This document shows, piece after piece, positions 46,609 to 57,290 of a stretch of 64,000 nt of DNA. Made by a program: the position numbers and the translations under genes. The stretch is taken from assembly GCF_002575655.3 (NCBI RefSeq), contig NC_053037.3:143913207-143977206 (forward strand), given 5' to 3'. Numbering within the stretch: the first letter of the stretch is position 1; each line of letters begins with the position of its first letter. Under the pieces are notes generated by a model. It was not told where the DNA came from, made no database searches, and was given only the letters and a program-made list of their open reading frames with translations. This DNA comes from Aegilops tauschii subsp. strangulata (lineage: Eukaryota; Streptophyta; Magnoliopsida; Poales; Poaceae).

Positions 46609-47712
46609 CTTAACAAGAAGGAGCTTCCTGAGGACCAAAATGAGGCCCGCCGTATTGTCCGTCGTTCGAAGGCCTACAAGGTTCACGATGGAGAGCTCTA
46701 TAAGAAAAGCGTTACCGGAGTCCTTCAAAGATGTATCTCCGAGGAGGAGGGGCGGCAGCTCCTAGTTGAGATTCATGCCGGTCTCGGCGGGCACCACGCT
46801 GCAGCTCGAGCCCTTGTTAGCAAGGCCTTCCGTGCAGGGTTTTATCGGCCGACGGCCCGAGCGGATGCACAGGACCTTGTCCAACGTTGCGTTGGATGCC
46901 AACTCTTCGCCGACCAAAGCCATATGCCCCCACCACCCTACAAACAATCCCCATCACTTGGCCGTTTGCGGTCTGGGGACTGGATATGGTTGGACCCCTT
47001 AAAGTAGGAAGCCATAAGAAAAAATATTTGCTAGTCATGGTGGATAAATTCACCAAGTGGATAGAGGCCAAACCAGTTAAAACGGCCGAGTTCGGACCAG
47101 TAATAGACTTTATATCCGGCGTCGTACACCGTTATGGTGTTCCGCACAGCATCATCACTAATAAGGGCTCCAATTTCACAGTCGACGAAGTGAAAACCTG
47201 GCGCACTAATCTGGGCATCAAGCTTGATTACGCCTCTGTCTATCATCCACAGACAAACGGCCAAGTCGAACGAGCCAATGGTCTTATTATGAGCGGCATT
47301 AAACCCAGACTAGTGTGGTCTTTGAAGGAATCAGACAAGCACTGGGTTGAGGAGCTCGACTCCATACTCTGGGGGCTGCGGACCACGCCCAATCACACTA
47401 CCGGATACACACCTTTTTTCATGGTGTACGGCACAGAGGCAGTATTACCCTGCGACATTATTCATGACTCACCTCGAGTGCGCATGTACGAAGAGAGAGA
47501 GAGGCCGAGCTCGATCGGCAGGACAACCTAGATGCCCTGGAGGAGGAGCGTGATGTCGCAAAAGCCCGTTCTGCATTTTATCAACAGCAGGCTCGCAGGT
47601 ATCAAAGCAGAGAAGTGCGGGCCAAAACTTACAACGTCGGCAAACTCGTTCTACGCCGGCCGGAGAAGAAAAAGGACAAACTCAAGCCCAAGTGGCAGGA
47701 CGTTGTGTTTTG
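46609..47712 (+). pseudogene. Integrase of the Fatima-like element, broken
   Basis: The zinc-binding part reads EIHAGLGGHHAAARALVSKA and CVGCQLF, giving H-H-C-C. A frameshift near 46900 leads to the core: WGLDMVGPLKVG (first Asp), then IITNKGSNFT where TDNGSNFT is expected, so the second catalytic Asp is Asn (47160-47162), and YHPQTNGQVERANG with the Glu kept. The core frame stops at 47529-47531; the C-terminal tail ([37 protein letters not shown]) continues in another frame to 47712. It could not integrate DNA. Confidence 0.85.
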
Positions 47713-48773
47713 ACCGGAAGACCTAGAGCTAACTATCGACATTTTGGGCTATCCGGACACGTACTTCGAGAAATGGTTTATGAGTGTTTGTTACCAAGGA
47801 GCCTATATCCTATTGGGTATCTATTCCCCGCCTTTTCCCGCTAGGATCGGAAATCTTCATCATCGACGAAGTTCTCATCGGAGGAGGGTACCGCTTGCGT
47901 GATGCGTCAGACAATTGACTAGAGCCGAATCCCTAGAACGCGGCCAGAGTCCGAAGATTCTATGCCTAGCGCCGAACTCTTTGTTCGTCTCCTTCCTCTT
48001 ATTGTCTTCATTATTTTTTTCTCTTTTCGTTTTTTCTCTTTAGCCTTAAAGGCTTTCGTGCAGTTAGATCGTGCACCCCCGATGCATACATCTTCAAGTA
48101 TGTACGTCTATCATACCTGGGGGCTTCTTGGACAGAAGCTTGCTATTTCCATTTTCTGAGTATAAAGCTCATAACATATGCGTTTTCTCCCATATGTACC
48201 TTTTCTTTGCCATTATATGCATCGATATGACTTAAGTTTTGGCCAAGCTGGGTTGCCTGGCTCCTGTGCTTATGCCCTACGTTCCCGTTAGTTCGGCTAG
48301 GGCATAAAGGGAGCACCTCTGCGATTGCTACTGCCGGGTCATCTAGATGTGTACCTCAGACTGGGTGAAGCGGAAAGCTAGCGTTCTTAAGGGAATCTTC
48401 GGTCGGTGAACTAAAGATGTCTTTGCACTCGCTCCATTATGAACCCCCAGAAATTATACACACTATGATTTTTTCATCGCGGTCCAGACATGCACATAGA
48501 TGCATGCACGCCCAGGGAAAGGAACCCTTAACGGAACTATTCTCTCTGGAAGATGTTTCTTACAATTTCAATGTAATATAACATAACTAGCTGGATACAA
48601 CTTGTCTGTTCAAGCACTTATGACCCCTACGCCTAGTTTCCACGCATACCCCGGTTTATTTTGCCGCTTAGGTATTTGGAAACACTCCGCACCTTCGGGT
48701 CGAGAGATCGAAGTGAAAAGGTCGGCCATGACAATCGTTTTACAATCCAGCTAGAAGGAAAATACATAGTCAC
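47713..48773 (+). mobile_element. Non-coding spacer of the Fatima-like element
   Basis: Between the integrase tail and the antisense ORF. No motif on either strand. Contains a T-rich stretch near 48000-48050. Confidence 0.5.
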
Positions 48774-51547
48774 TCAGGACTTAAAAACTTCCTCCTCTAT
48801 ACCGTCCAACAGGCGGTCTAATTTACAATCCTGTTGGGAGTATCTAGCAGCCACCTCTACTTGGCCATATACTAAACTAACGGGAATTTCTTCCCCATTT
48901 GACCCTAGCGGTCCAACCTGGGCCATGTGATTCGGATCCAGCTTGGTATATCGTGTTTTTACCATGGCCCAGGCCTCTCGCGCACCCTCTTGGCAGGCCG
49001 ATATCTTCCATAGTCGAATACGCCGCCGTGCTCCTTTGAACAGCTCTACAAGCTTCTCCATACTCCCTAGAGGGGAGTCGGATGGCCATAAGGCCTTGTC
49101 TACACTCCGCATTGCCTGCCGAGCTATATCAGCTACTTCTACCTCCAAACTGTTATAAGGTCAATTCGGCCACGTACTATATGCCGCCTCGAAGCCTTTT
49201 GTTCTCCTTCATGGAGTCAGCTAGCTGGGCTCGTACATCTTTCAGTTCTTCGCCCAGTTTGGTGTTTGAATCTTGGAGTTTGTTTTTCACCTCTCTGACT
49301 TTGGTCAGGACGCGCTCGCCTGTGGCACGTTGTCTCTTCGCCTCTCTTTCGCTCGTCTGCGCAGCCTTTAGTTCCTCCTCCAGTTGGTCCGATGACCCTG
49401 TTATGAGACAAGGAGCAGTTTTAATATAGCTGGCGTATGATTTTTTGTTTCTCGATGGAGGGAAATATTACCAGAGGGCGCCTTCTTGAACTTTTCCAGT
49501 TCAGTGGTAGCAGCAGTGAGCTGTGTCCGGCACTGCTCCAGCTCTTGGGCTAGCAAGTCGTTCTTCTCCATAAGAACCTGGTCACACAACAATCCTTAAA
49601 ACATTTGTCCCAACTGCTTCAAGTCTCGGGGGCTACTGGCTCATGGTTATCAAATTCGGGCAAGGTAAACTTACCTGCACATCTTTCAAATGTTGCTCGG
49701 TGGCTCTGTTAAGCCCATCTCGAACAGCTTGGATGTATGCATCAGCCGAGCTGAAGGCACCGAACGCCTCTTTTGAGAACCGGGGATTTCGTAAAACAGC
49801 CTTCCAGCGCCGGTCATCCATGGCGCTCTCCACCTCCGAATTGGTGACGGACATATTTTCCGAACCCTCGGCTGAAGGACAGTCCGGCGCCACTCCCATA
49901 TCGGGCCCCTTTTCTTTGGCCGGGACCGAATCTTGGTTATTAGAAGCACGGCTGGCCGGGTCCCCGGACACAGTCTGCCGAACCTTTTTTCTGATACAAA
50001 ATGAACATACGAGTCATGGTTGGACGCGACTGCTACAAAGAGCATAGTTGCAAACCCATACCTCTTCAAGGAAGACCCGACCATATCTCTGTTTGCCTTC
50101 CTCTTCGAAGGCCTACCCGGCGCGGGAACCTCTCTTTCCGGAGACGCCCCTGCAGCGGCCCGACGCGCCGAACGTCCCCCCTTCTGAGCACAGGATGTCG
50201 CGGTGAGCAAAAAACAATGAGGAAACCCTCTCAGACAAAGTGTCTCCTAATTACTTACATGAGAAGCAGGGAGAAGACCGGGATAGTCGGCGACGATCGC
50301 CACCTCTGTGCCGTCGTAGCTCGTTTGGTAAAACGTCCCATTCTCAAGCACCACAAATATATCCGGATCCTCTTCGAATCCAGGTTCAAGGTCCCGATTG
50401 TGGCCCTCGGGCTGCGGGGCGGGGCTGTGAAGCCCCTCGGAAGTCTTTCGCCAGTGCTGTTATAAATGGACGGGTTAATATTTCAGTAAACGAAGCTCAG
50501 GGAGTGGAATTAATGGAGCAAAAAAGTTGGGAGCTCACCCAGCTAGGAGGATTATACATGGAATATCCTTCTCTATGCTTGATGCGCAGGAACTCCTCTT
50601 CCTCACCCTTGAACGGTTCGGCCAATATTTTGGCTAAGGCGGCAGGGGTGTCCAGACCTTTCCTGCCGCAGCGGGAGGCGTCATCTTCCCCATTGTAATT
50701 CCACATGGGAAGTCCTCTAAATTGGAGTGGCTAAACTCCCCGTACTATGGAGGTCGCCATCACTTCGACTATCGTGCACCCGGACTGGGCAAGCGTCCTA
50801 ATCTTGCTCAGGAGTTGGCGAACTTCCGCACTATCTTCATCCTCGAGGCTCCGAGGGCGCCAGCTTTGGCGTTTCTTCAGAGGAACACTCGCAAACTCAG
50901 GGAGACCTCTCCGGACTAGATCTGGAAGTACGACGTCATCAATATAGAACCACTCAGAGGTCCACTCTTCGGAAGCTTTCTTCGGTGTGCCAGATAGGTA
51001 TTCGGTCTCAGCAATACGCCATATTTCGGCCCCGCCCACTTCAAATATCGATCCTCGTGGTTGCGCGGGACAAGGCAAAACAACTTTCTCCACAGATCAA
51101 AATGGGCCTCACAACCCAGGAATAGTTCGCATAAAGCGACATAACCCGCAATGTGCAGGATGGAGGCAGGGGTAAAATTGTGCAGCTAGAGGCCATAATA
51201 CTCCAGAAGCCCTCGGAGGAATGGGTGAATTGGAAATCCCACGCCCTCGGCAGATAGGGGACGAAGCACACTCGTTCTCCCGCAGACGGATTGGGGAAAT
51301 CCTCCGCCTGGGTTTTGCCGTTAAAGGAGGCCAATCCTGCTCAAACAGGGACCAGATTTGCAGGAGGGAGAAATCCCTGCGTTTGCAACTTCTCCAATTG
51401 GCTGTGGGATACGAAGCACCTCTCCCACTTGCCTCTCTCTAGGTTGGAATGGGAAGAGGAGCTGGGAATGTTACCATGTTGGAATGGTCCTTCCTGGCCG
51501 TCTCTGAGGATTTTCTCCACGTGGTGCCAGATGGATATGAGATCCAA
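48774..51547 (-). pseudogene. Antisense multi-exon-like ORF of the Fatima-like element (gypsy-type transposon family)
   Basis: Minus-strand frames in order from the right: GERVCFVPYLPRAWDFQF (about 51270), EVGGAEIWRIAETEYLSGTP then WTSEWFYIDDVVLPD (51040-50930), MWNYNGEDDASRCGRKG (50706), FEEDPDIFVVLENGTFYQTS (about 50390), an Arg/Lys-rich part (50180-50060), and a coiled-coil-like part (EKNDLLAQELEQCRTQL, about 49570) ending near 48774. Splice-like junctions are visible, for example AGCTGGGTGAGC near 50540 and CATGTAAGTAA near 50255. I know this as the antisense gene of wheat gypsy elements, related to the 'putative gypsy type transposon' domain family; function unknown. Stops at several points suggest it is decayed. 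Confidence 0.65.
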
Positions 51548-51776
51548 TCTCTTTAAATAGACGCTCTTTCTTGCATGGCTAGGGTGTTATTTGCAAAAAA
51601 TACCCTGACCGTCCGCATTCGCCCGACACATGGAAGCTGAAGTCATGGATGCACAAAAGCCGAGGGGTGCGACATTGAATTATAAGCCGAATACATTACT
51701 TGGAAGTCGTCGTCGGAGGAACCCGCCTTGCAATGCCGAAGACAATCTGCGCGCCGAACATCTTGTCATTAAAGCC

Positions 51777-51791
51777 TGGTTCGGGGGCTAC
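51777..51791 (+). other. Polypurine tract of the Fatima-like element
   Basis: ggttcgggggctac directly precedes the 3' LTR start tgaggg. Confidence 0.65.
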
Positions 51792-52271
51792 TGAGGGAGT
51801 CCTGGATTAAGGGGTCCTCGAGTGTCCGGCCTGTTAGCCATGGGCTGGACTGATGGGCTGCAAGGATACGAAGATCGAAGACTGCACCCGTGTCCGGATG
51901 GGACTCTCCTTGGCGTGGAAGGCAAGCTTGGCGACCGAATATGTAGATTCCTTTCTTTGTAACCGACCTTATGTAACCCTAGATCCTCTCGGGGTCTATA
52001 TGAACCGGAGGACTTAGTCCGAAAACAGAGATACTCATTACCATAGTCATACAGGCTAGACTTCTAGGGGTTAGCTATTATGATCTCATTGTAGATCAAC
52101 TCTTGTAATACTCATATCCATCAAGATCAATCAAGCAGGAAGTAGGGTAATACCTCCATAGAGAGGGCCCGAACCTGGGTAAACATCGTGTCCCCTGTCT
52201 CCTGTTACCATAAACCTTAGACGCACAGTTCGGGACCCCCTACCCAAGATCCGCCGGTTTTGAGACCGACA
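51792..52271 (+). mobile_element. 3' LTR of the Fatima-like element
   Basis: 480 bp, tgagggagtcctggatta to ttttgagaccgaca, followed by the cccgt duplication. Confidence 0.9.
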
Positions 52272-52666
52272 CCCGTCTTTCCAGTAGTAACGCGCTGTCA
52301 AATCGCACAGCCCTACCTTTCCAGCAGTAAGTTGAATACGCTACCTCCCTCACCCTCCTCGCCTCTCTGTTAGACCGCCTATGTGAAAACTACCGCGCGT
52401 ACTGCCCCGGAAAAGGCCCGCCCTCAACTTTTAACTACTCATAGTATAATTTTGTATCGATGAATTATGCCATGGAGCAGAAAACCAAAAGAAAAATGTG
52501 GTACTTGTAAACAAATACAGTTCAAGCTCTAGCTAGCGATTCGGAATGTAAACCGTGCTTTTCTTTTTACGTATAGGTTACTTCAAAGTACTGAGTCTAT
52601 TGATGCAATGTGGTCAAACTGTACCATCGATATCTCAAAGCCAAAATAGTTCGAGCTTGTTCGTTC

Positions 52667-52675
52667 TATATAAAT
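52667..52675 (+). promoter_or_regulatory. TATA-like box
   Basis: tatataaat in an otherwise unstructured stretch, about 250 bp before a C/T-rich, exon-like block. Direction inferred only from that block. Confidence 0.3.
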
Positions 52676-53362
52676 ACTAGTACTGTATGTTTATTCACCC
52701 GTGGGGTTGTTCAGTGAATGGAGGGCCCGGGAGCACAAGTGAACAATACTACTACTAGTAAGTAGGAGTCGTACAGTTAGGCACATTAAATAGAGAGTTT
52801 CTTTTCTTTAATGCGACGTACACAAATTGAAACTCTTGTTGTGGAGAGAAATAGATAATCACTCCACTACACATATAGGTAGGGGCCTGAGCGCTTGCTT
52901 TACTAGGGTTGCTCTCTTCATTCTCTCATCCTCTCCAGATCTAAACAAGACAGCGGTAGTGATATTTTCTCTCTACTCACCGCTGTCACAGATCCGGCCG
53001 GATCCCTTCAGACGGTGTGTGTAGAGGACTAGGTGCATCGTTCACGCGGTCATCGGTGTCAAGGGAGGAAACCCACAGCTGCCGGTGGGTCTCGATCCTC
53101 TGCCCGTGCCGTTCTCTCTGACACAGCGCCGGCTTGGGAGGTCATCCGACCCTTCTTCCTCCCTGTCGTATTGTGCACAGATCCGACCTGCCGCCACCGA
53201 CATCCCGACGACCCTCAGGTATAAGTTCTTCGAAAGCTGCCTTACTCTACAGCCCCGGCTCTCCACGTGTCTGCATGTGCATCTTTTTATACTTCCATCA
53301 GCTCTTCCAAAGCCACCTAAATTTTTAGTATTATAGGAGGTAAAGCTACTTCACGCAGCCGA

Positions 53363-53577
53363 ATCTAGGACTTGGTTCAAACAACGAAGAAAGGGGGGAA
53401 AGTCGTAGCATGGATCTAGGACATGATTCAAAGAGGAAATAACAGGGGGAAAGTAGTAGATACTGGATACCCAACCAGTCTCTTGGTTGAGAAGGGAAAT
53501 AAAGGGAAAGGTAGTACAAACTGGATAAGGAACAGATCTATTATTGGTTGAAAAAAGGATAGAAAGTGGCGGCTGGT
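53363..53577. repeat. Degenerate ~53-bp tandem repeat
   Basis: Units begin near 53363, 53414, 53467 and 53525, with words such as atctaggac, ttggttYa, gggaaagtRgta and a closing actgg or catgg. Spacing 51, 53 and 58 bp; unit 4 is the most decayed. Confidence 0.6.
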
Positions 53578-54199
53578 GGACAAGTCAACAGAGTATGTCC
53601 AGGATTAGATTTGCTGCCCTCATAGAGTATGAACAAACTCGGCATCACCACTTTATGCCTCCTTGTAGGTACATTGTGCTGATGCGTCCACTGTCGCATG
53701 TCCTTATACCAACTTTTTTTGTTGTTAATGTAAGGGCGGATGTAAAATCAAGCGATCACATTGTTACCTTAAGGTCATGTCTAACCAGTGTTATTGTTAA
53801 TCTAATGCCTCCAGTGATATGATGCAATTATACTATGTTACAAATGGTACTCCTGCTATTTTCCCCAGTACGATAAGTAAGTTGCTTCTTTACGCTGCTA
53901 AATGTCCTGGTGTCCCAACGGTCCCATGCACTTAAACCAATTCTTTAGCCGCTGTTGATCTATTGTATCTGGTAAACAAGCAATGCCACCATTAAAGTAA
54001 TTCCATATTTGACGAATGTCATTGTTGATCGTAATGCTTCCGGTAACATGAAGCATTGCTGACGTTTTAAAATTTCTACTGTCCTTGCATGATTTCCATG
54101 AACATAATCAAGATGCTTCTTTTCATTTCGTGTATGTTTCATATCTTGTTATTGACCAGCAATTGTTTTCTTTCTATCTTTTTGTGCAAATAGGGATAT

Positions 54200-54630
54200 C
54201 CAGTTCACCTTGTTGCTATTGTGACCTTTTGGTGAACTGCACAAAATATTTTTTTGGAATGAGTGTCTTATGCAGTTCAAATAAAATGCCACGTGGGCAA
54301 CATCTCTCAATTTTGGTGGAACTGCACAAAATGGTGATTCGAGTTTAAAAAATCTCCGTCAAATTCTGCTGGTAATCTCGTGCAACATTTATTAGCCTTT
54401 GCAAGGTGAGACATCACTATCACCACAATGTCACTTTATTTTAGTGGAACTGCACAAAAGGATAAGAAAATTATAGTTGCACCTTACATGAGTAGGACAA
54501 CCGACCTTAATGTTGCTCAATTTTAGGGCAACTACTAAAGAAGAACCTGCCAGCTCACGAGAGCAAGTACTTCTTGCTAGCTGAATGATGCAATCTTTGC
54601 TTCATTTCAGGTGAACTGCAGAAAAAGTCG
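54200..54630. repeat. Dispersed ggtgaactgcacaaaa motif
   Basis: ttttggtgaactgcacaaaa at about 54227, ttttggtggaactgcacaaa near 54311, a shortened form near 54439, and caggtgaactgcagaaaa near 54609. An inverted cagttcacc is at 54201-54209, so the first unit can form a small hairpin. Confidence 0.55.
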
Positions 54631-54839
54631 CCTGAATTGAATCATCGAGTGGAGCTCCAGGTTGACTTCAACTAGTGCCACTATTAATCATGCTCTTTTC
54701 TTATCAGTGCAAATAGGAATACTCAACTACAGCTGTTGTGATGGTCAAGAGTATTCACCAAGTTCTTGGGTTGTATGACACGGCTAGCCAAGATGGATTT
54801 AATCCCGATATTCACTTAATCAAAAGGCTCTAATGGGTT

Positions 54840-55110
54840 GGTTCCGAATCTTGCAAGCTGGGAATCAATGAGATGTGTAGGCATCTTTGTTGTACTTATT
54901 ATTTGAATGGTATTTGTTGGTTCTGAATCTTGCAAGCTGGGAATCAATGAGATTTGTAGGCATCTTTGTTGTACTTATTATTTGAATATTATTTGCTGGT
55001 TCTGAATCTTGCAAGCTGGGAATCAATGAGATGTGTAGGCATCTGTGTTGTACTTATTATTTCAATCTTATTTGTTGGTTCTGAATCATGAAAGCTGGGA
55101 AACATGGCAT
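54840..55110. repeat. 79-bp tandem repeat, about 3.4 copies
   Basis: Units start at 54840, 54919, 54998 and 55077 with ggttctgaatcttgcaagct; period is exactly 79 bp in each case. Copies 1-3 differ at a few positions, copy 4 is partial and diverges after gctgggaaa. Confidence 0.9.
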
Positions 55111-55609
55111 GATGATGCAGAGGACAGCAATCATAACAAACAGTTCAAACTTGGTAGTATCATCTGTGTGAAAGTGCGACAAATGTGCTGATCGTGTGCG
55201 TCCTGAGAATAATAATTATAATTGTTGTGCATGTTGATCCTGTAGCACTCATAGAATGAGCCAATGCATTGCTTGTTTTAAGAATAAATTTTAATTAAAG
55301 CTAATTAAATTTAAGTAAAGTGACCACTAACACTTGTTATTACAGTACCAATACAGACCCGCTCATGAACCAACGTGTGGCCGGAATAGGTTTCTTAATG
55401 GAGGCGTTTGAATGTGCCGAGGGTGCATGTTCTGCCAGGCGTGCAGCAGGCGAGGGAGGGGCAGTAACTGTTGTCGCATGTACACATTCAATTTACTATT
55501 GAATCCAGTTCCCCAAGAGCTGAAAAACGAACTGCTGCCGCCGCCTACCCACTAGCGATCCGAGGGGTGAGCCTGTTGGATATGGACTTTAGCAAGGAGT
55601 TCACCTTTG

Positions 55610-55807
55610 AGTCCAACTAGGGTTTACATGGAGTCGGTTACATAAGAAGAAATCTTCATAGTCGGTCGCCAAGCTTGCCCTCCACACCAAGTAGAGTCCA
55701 ATCCGGACACGGTGCAGTCTTCGGCCTTCATGTCTTCACAGCCCATCAGTTCGGCCCATGGATAACAGGTCGGACGCCCAAGGACCCATTAGTCCAGGAC
55801 TCCCTCA
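55610..55807 (-). mobile_element. Fragment of a Fatima-like LTR, reverse orientation
   Basis: Read on the minus strand from 55807 it starts TGAGGGAGTCCTGGACTA and follows the LTR at 42178 for about 200 bp, to near tgtaaaccctagt, then the similarity is lost. Only the 5' end of the LTR is kept; no partner end or target duplication is visible. Confidence 0.75.
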
Positions 55808-56405
55808 ACCATTGTATTGAGAAATCAGCGAGAGAAAGGAAGCCATCTAGCTACTAACTACGGACCCGAAGGTCTACAATGAACTCCTCACGCATCATTG
55901 AAGAGGAACCAATGGAGGTGGCGAACCCCATCCGAGATGGTGTCTAGATTGGATCTGGTGGTTCTGGACTCTGCGGCGGCTGGAATTGATTTTTTGTCGA
56001 CTCCCCTAGGGTTTCTGGAATATTGGGGTATTTATAGAGCAAAGAAGCGGTCCAGGGGGCACCCGAGGTGGGCACAACCCACTAGGGTGCGCCTGGGCCT
56101 CCTGGCGCGCCCTAGTGGGTTGTGCTCTCCTCGGAGCACCCCCCAAGCGCAGCCTTGGCCCATTAGGTGTCTTCTGGTCCATAAAAATTCTTCGTGAAGT
56201 TTCGTTGCATTCGGAATCCGTTTGATATTGATTTCCTGCGATGTAAAAAACATGCAGAAAACAGCAACTGGCACTTGGCACTATGCCAATAGGTTAGTAA
56301 CAAAAAATGATATAAAATGACTATAAAATGATTATAAAAAATCCAAGATTGATAATTTAACAACATGGAACAATCAAAAATTATAGATACGTTGGAGATG
56401 TATCA
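55808..56405 (-). mobile_element. Truncated LTR of a WHAM/Sabrina-type gypsy element
   Basis: Minus strand starts TGATACATCTCCAACG at 56405. It holds the gtgggttgtgctc / gggcacaacccac inverted repeat and a tatttatag TATA-like word (56028-56036), then stops abruptly at 55808 against the Fatima-like fragment. The other half of the LTR is missing. Related to, but clearly different from, the LTRs at 20351 and 40238. Confidence 0.7.
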
Positions 56406-57290
56406 TCCCACGTCTAGCCTAAAATGTAATAATACCCCACGTCCTATTAACTCATCAAATTAAAATGATATTTTATTTCATAAACTGAAAGTTCTTAAAA
56501 AATAAGAATAATTGTTTATATATAACTTGGCAAGTTAACTCCTGGTGGTTGTGTGCATAAGCTTGCGAAGATTTTACTGACCAATGCAGTAATAAACGCG
56601 CAATCATGTGTTTATTTTTTTATAACATTTCTCCGTCCAGCCCAACATGATATTTTCACCCAGCGCAGCAAGTCCACAGATTTCGAGAAAAATGCAAATG
56701 GGCTTTAAATTCTACCATAATATATAAATGGGCTGCATAGGCGCTACATCGTTGTTTCACCCACCTCACCAAATGGACTGAAAAAACAAATGGATTGGCT
56801 GAGATGTGGGCCAGTAGGTCGAAGCCTAAGAACTTTCACAAAACATAAAAATACAAAGGTCGAAGCCTAAGCAAGGTGTTGGATTCACTTCCAATGGCCG
56901 GCATTCTTCTTCAATCTCTCGCCTTCTTCCCCTAGCGCTGTCGGGACCGCCTGCTCCAGCCTCGGCATCCAGCGGCGCTGTTTTACGCGCCTCGCAGGAA
57001 AACGCTACCCCACCGATGGCCCGACCATCCCTCCACTCGACCGCACCTCCTGTTATTCTTTGCCGAGTGTAGGCCCACCCCGCACCTGAACCAGTCAAGT
57101 TTCCCACTCCTCTCCATCTGCGACTCCACTGCCGCGTCTTCCCCATCTCCGGGTCGTTCCAGTCTGGGGCTCACCGTCGTCCATCGGCCTTGGTGTGCTC
57201 GGCACGGTGTGGTCAACGAACGAGAGTCATCGGAAGATGATTGTACGTGAGAGGCCGAAAGTGGGGACGCACCATGCCCATGGACGCATG
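56406..57290. other. Low-copy DNA with a GC-rich, exon-like block
   Basis: AT-rich to about 56880, then C-rich and CpG-rich to 57230, like the first exon of a grass gene, but the only ATG in good context (56897) stops after 13 codons. A 14-bp direct repeat ggtcgaagcctaag occurs at 56817-56830 and 56858-56871. The last bases gcatg (57286-57290) would be the left target copy of the next element. Confidence 0.4.

Larger units (their letters stand above)
42178..52271 (+). mobile_element. Complete Fatima-like Ty3-gypsy element
   Basis: LTRs 42178-42648 and 51792-52271, ends TG...CA, identical duplications cccgt (42173-42177 and 52272-52276), 10,094 bp. Order on the plus strand: gag, protease, RT, RNase H, integrase, then a 4-kb stretch with an antisense ORF. 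The PR-RT-RH-INT order is gypsy. Every coding part is frameshifted or has stops. By eye roughly 7% of LTR positions differ in the first 330 bp, so it is older than the LARD. The name Fatima is from memory of the TGAGGGAGTCCTGGATTA start. Confidence 0.85.
52272..55609. other. Low-copy DNA, possibly a non-coding transcription unit
   Basis: A TATA-like tatataaat lies at 52667-52675. From 52900 to 53220 the sequence is C/T-rich and GC-rich, like a plant 5' untranslated exon, and ends at a donor-like caggtataag (53216-53225). The rest is AT-rich and intron-like, with acceptor-like gcaaatag near 54186 and gcaaatag near 54709. No frame over 90 codons matches a known protein. Three small repeat arrays lie inside (53363-53577, 54200-54630, 54840-55110). 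I cannot decide between a decayed gene, a non-coding RNA locus and plain intergenic DNA. Confidence 0.35.

Noticed and set aside
54840..55110. CRISPR-like array
   Set aside because: Units are continuous 79-bp repeats without unique spacers, in a plant genome; it is a minisatellite.
56897..56940. Short ATG frame at a GC-rich exon-like block
   Set aside because: Stops after 13 codons and no continuation or splice donor gives a recognisable protein.
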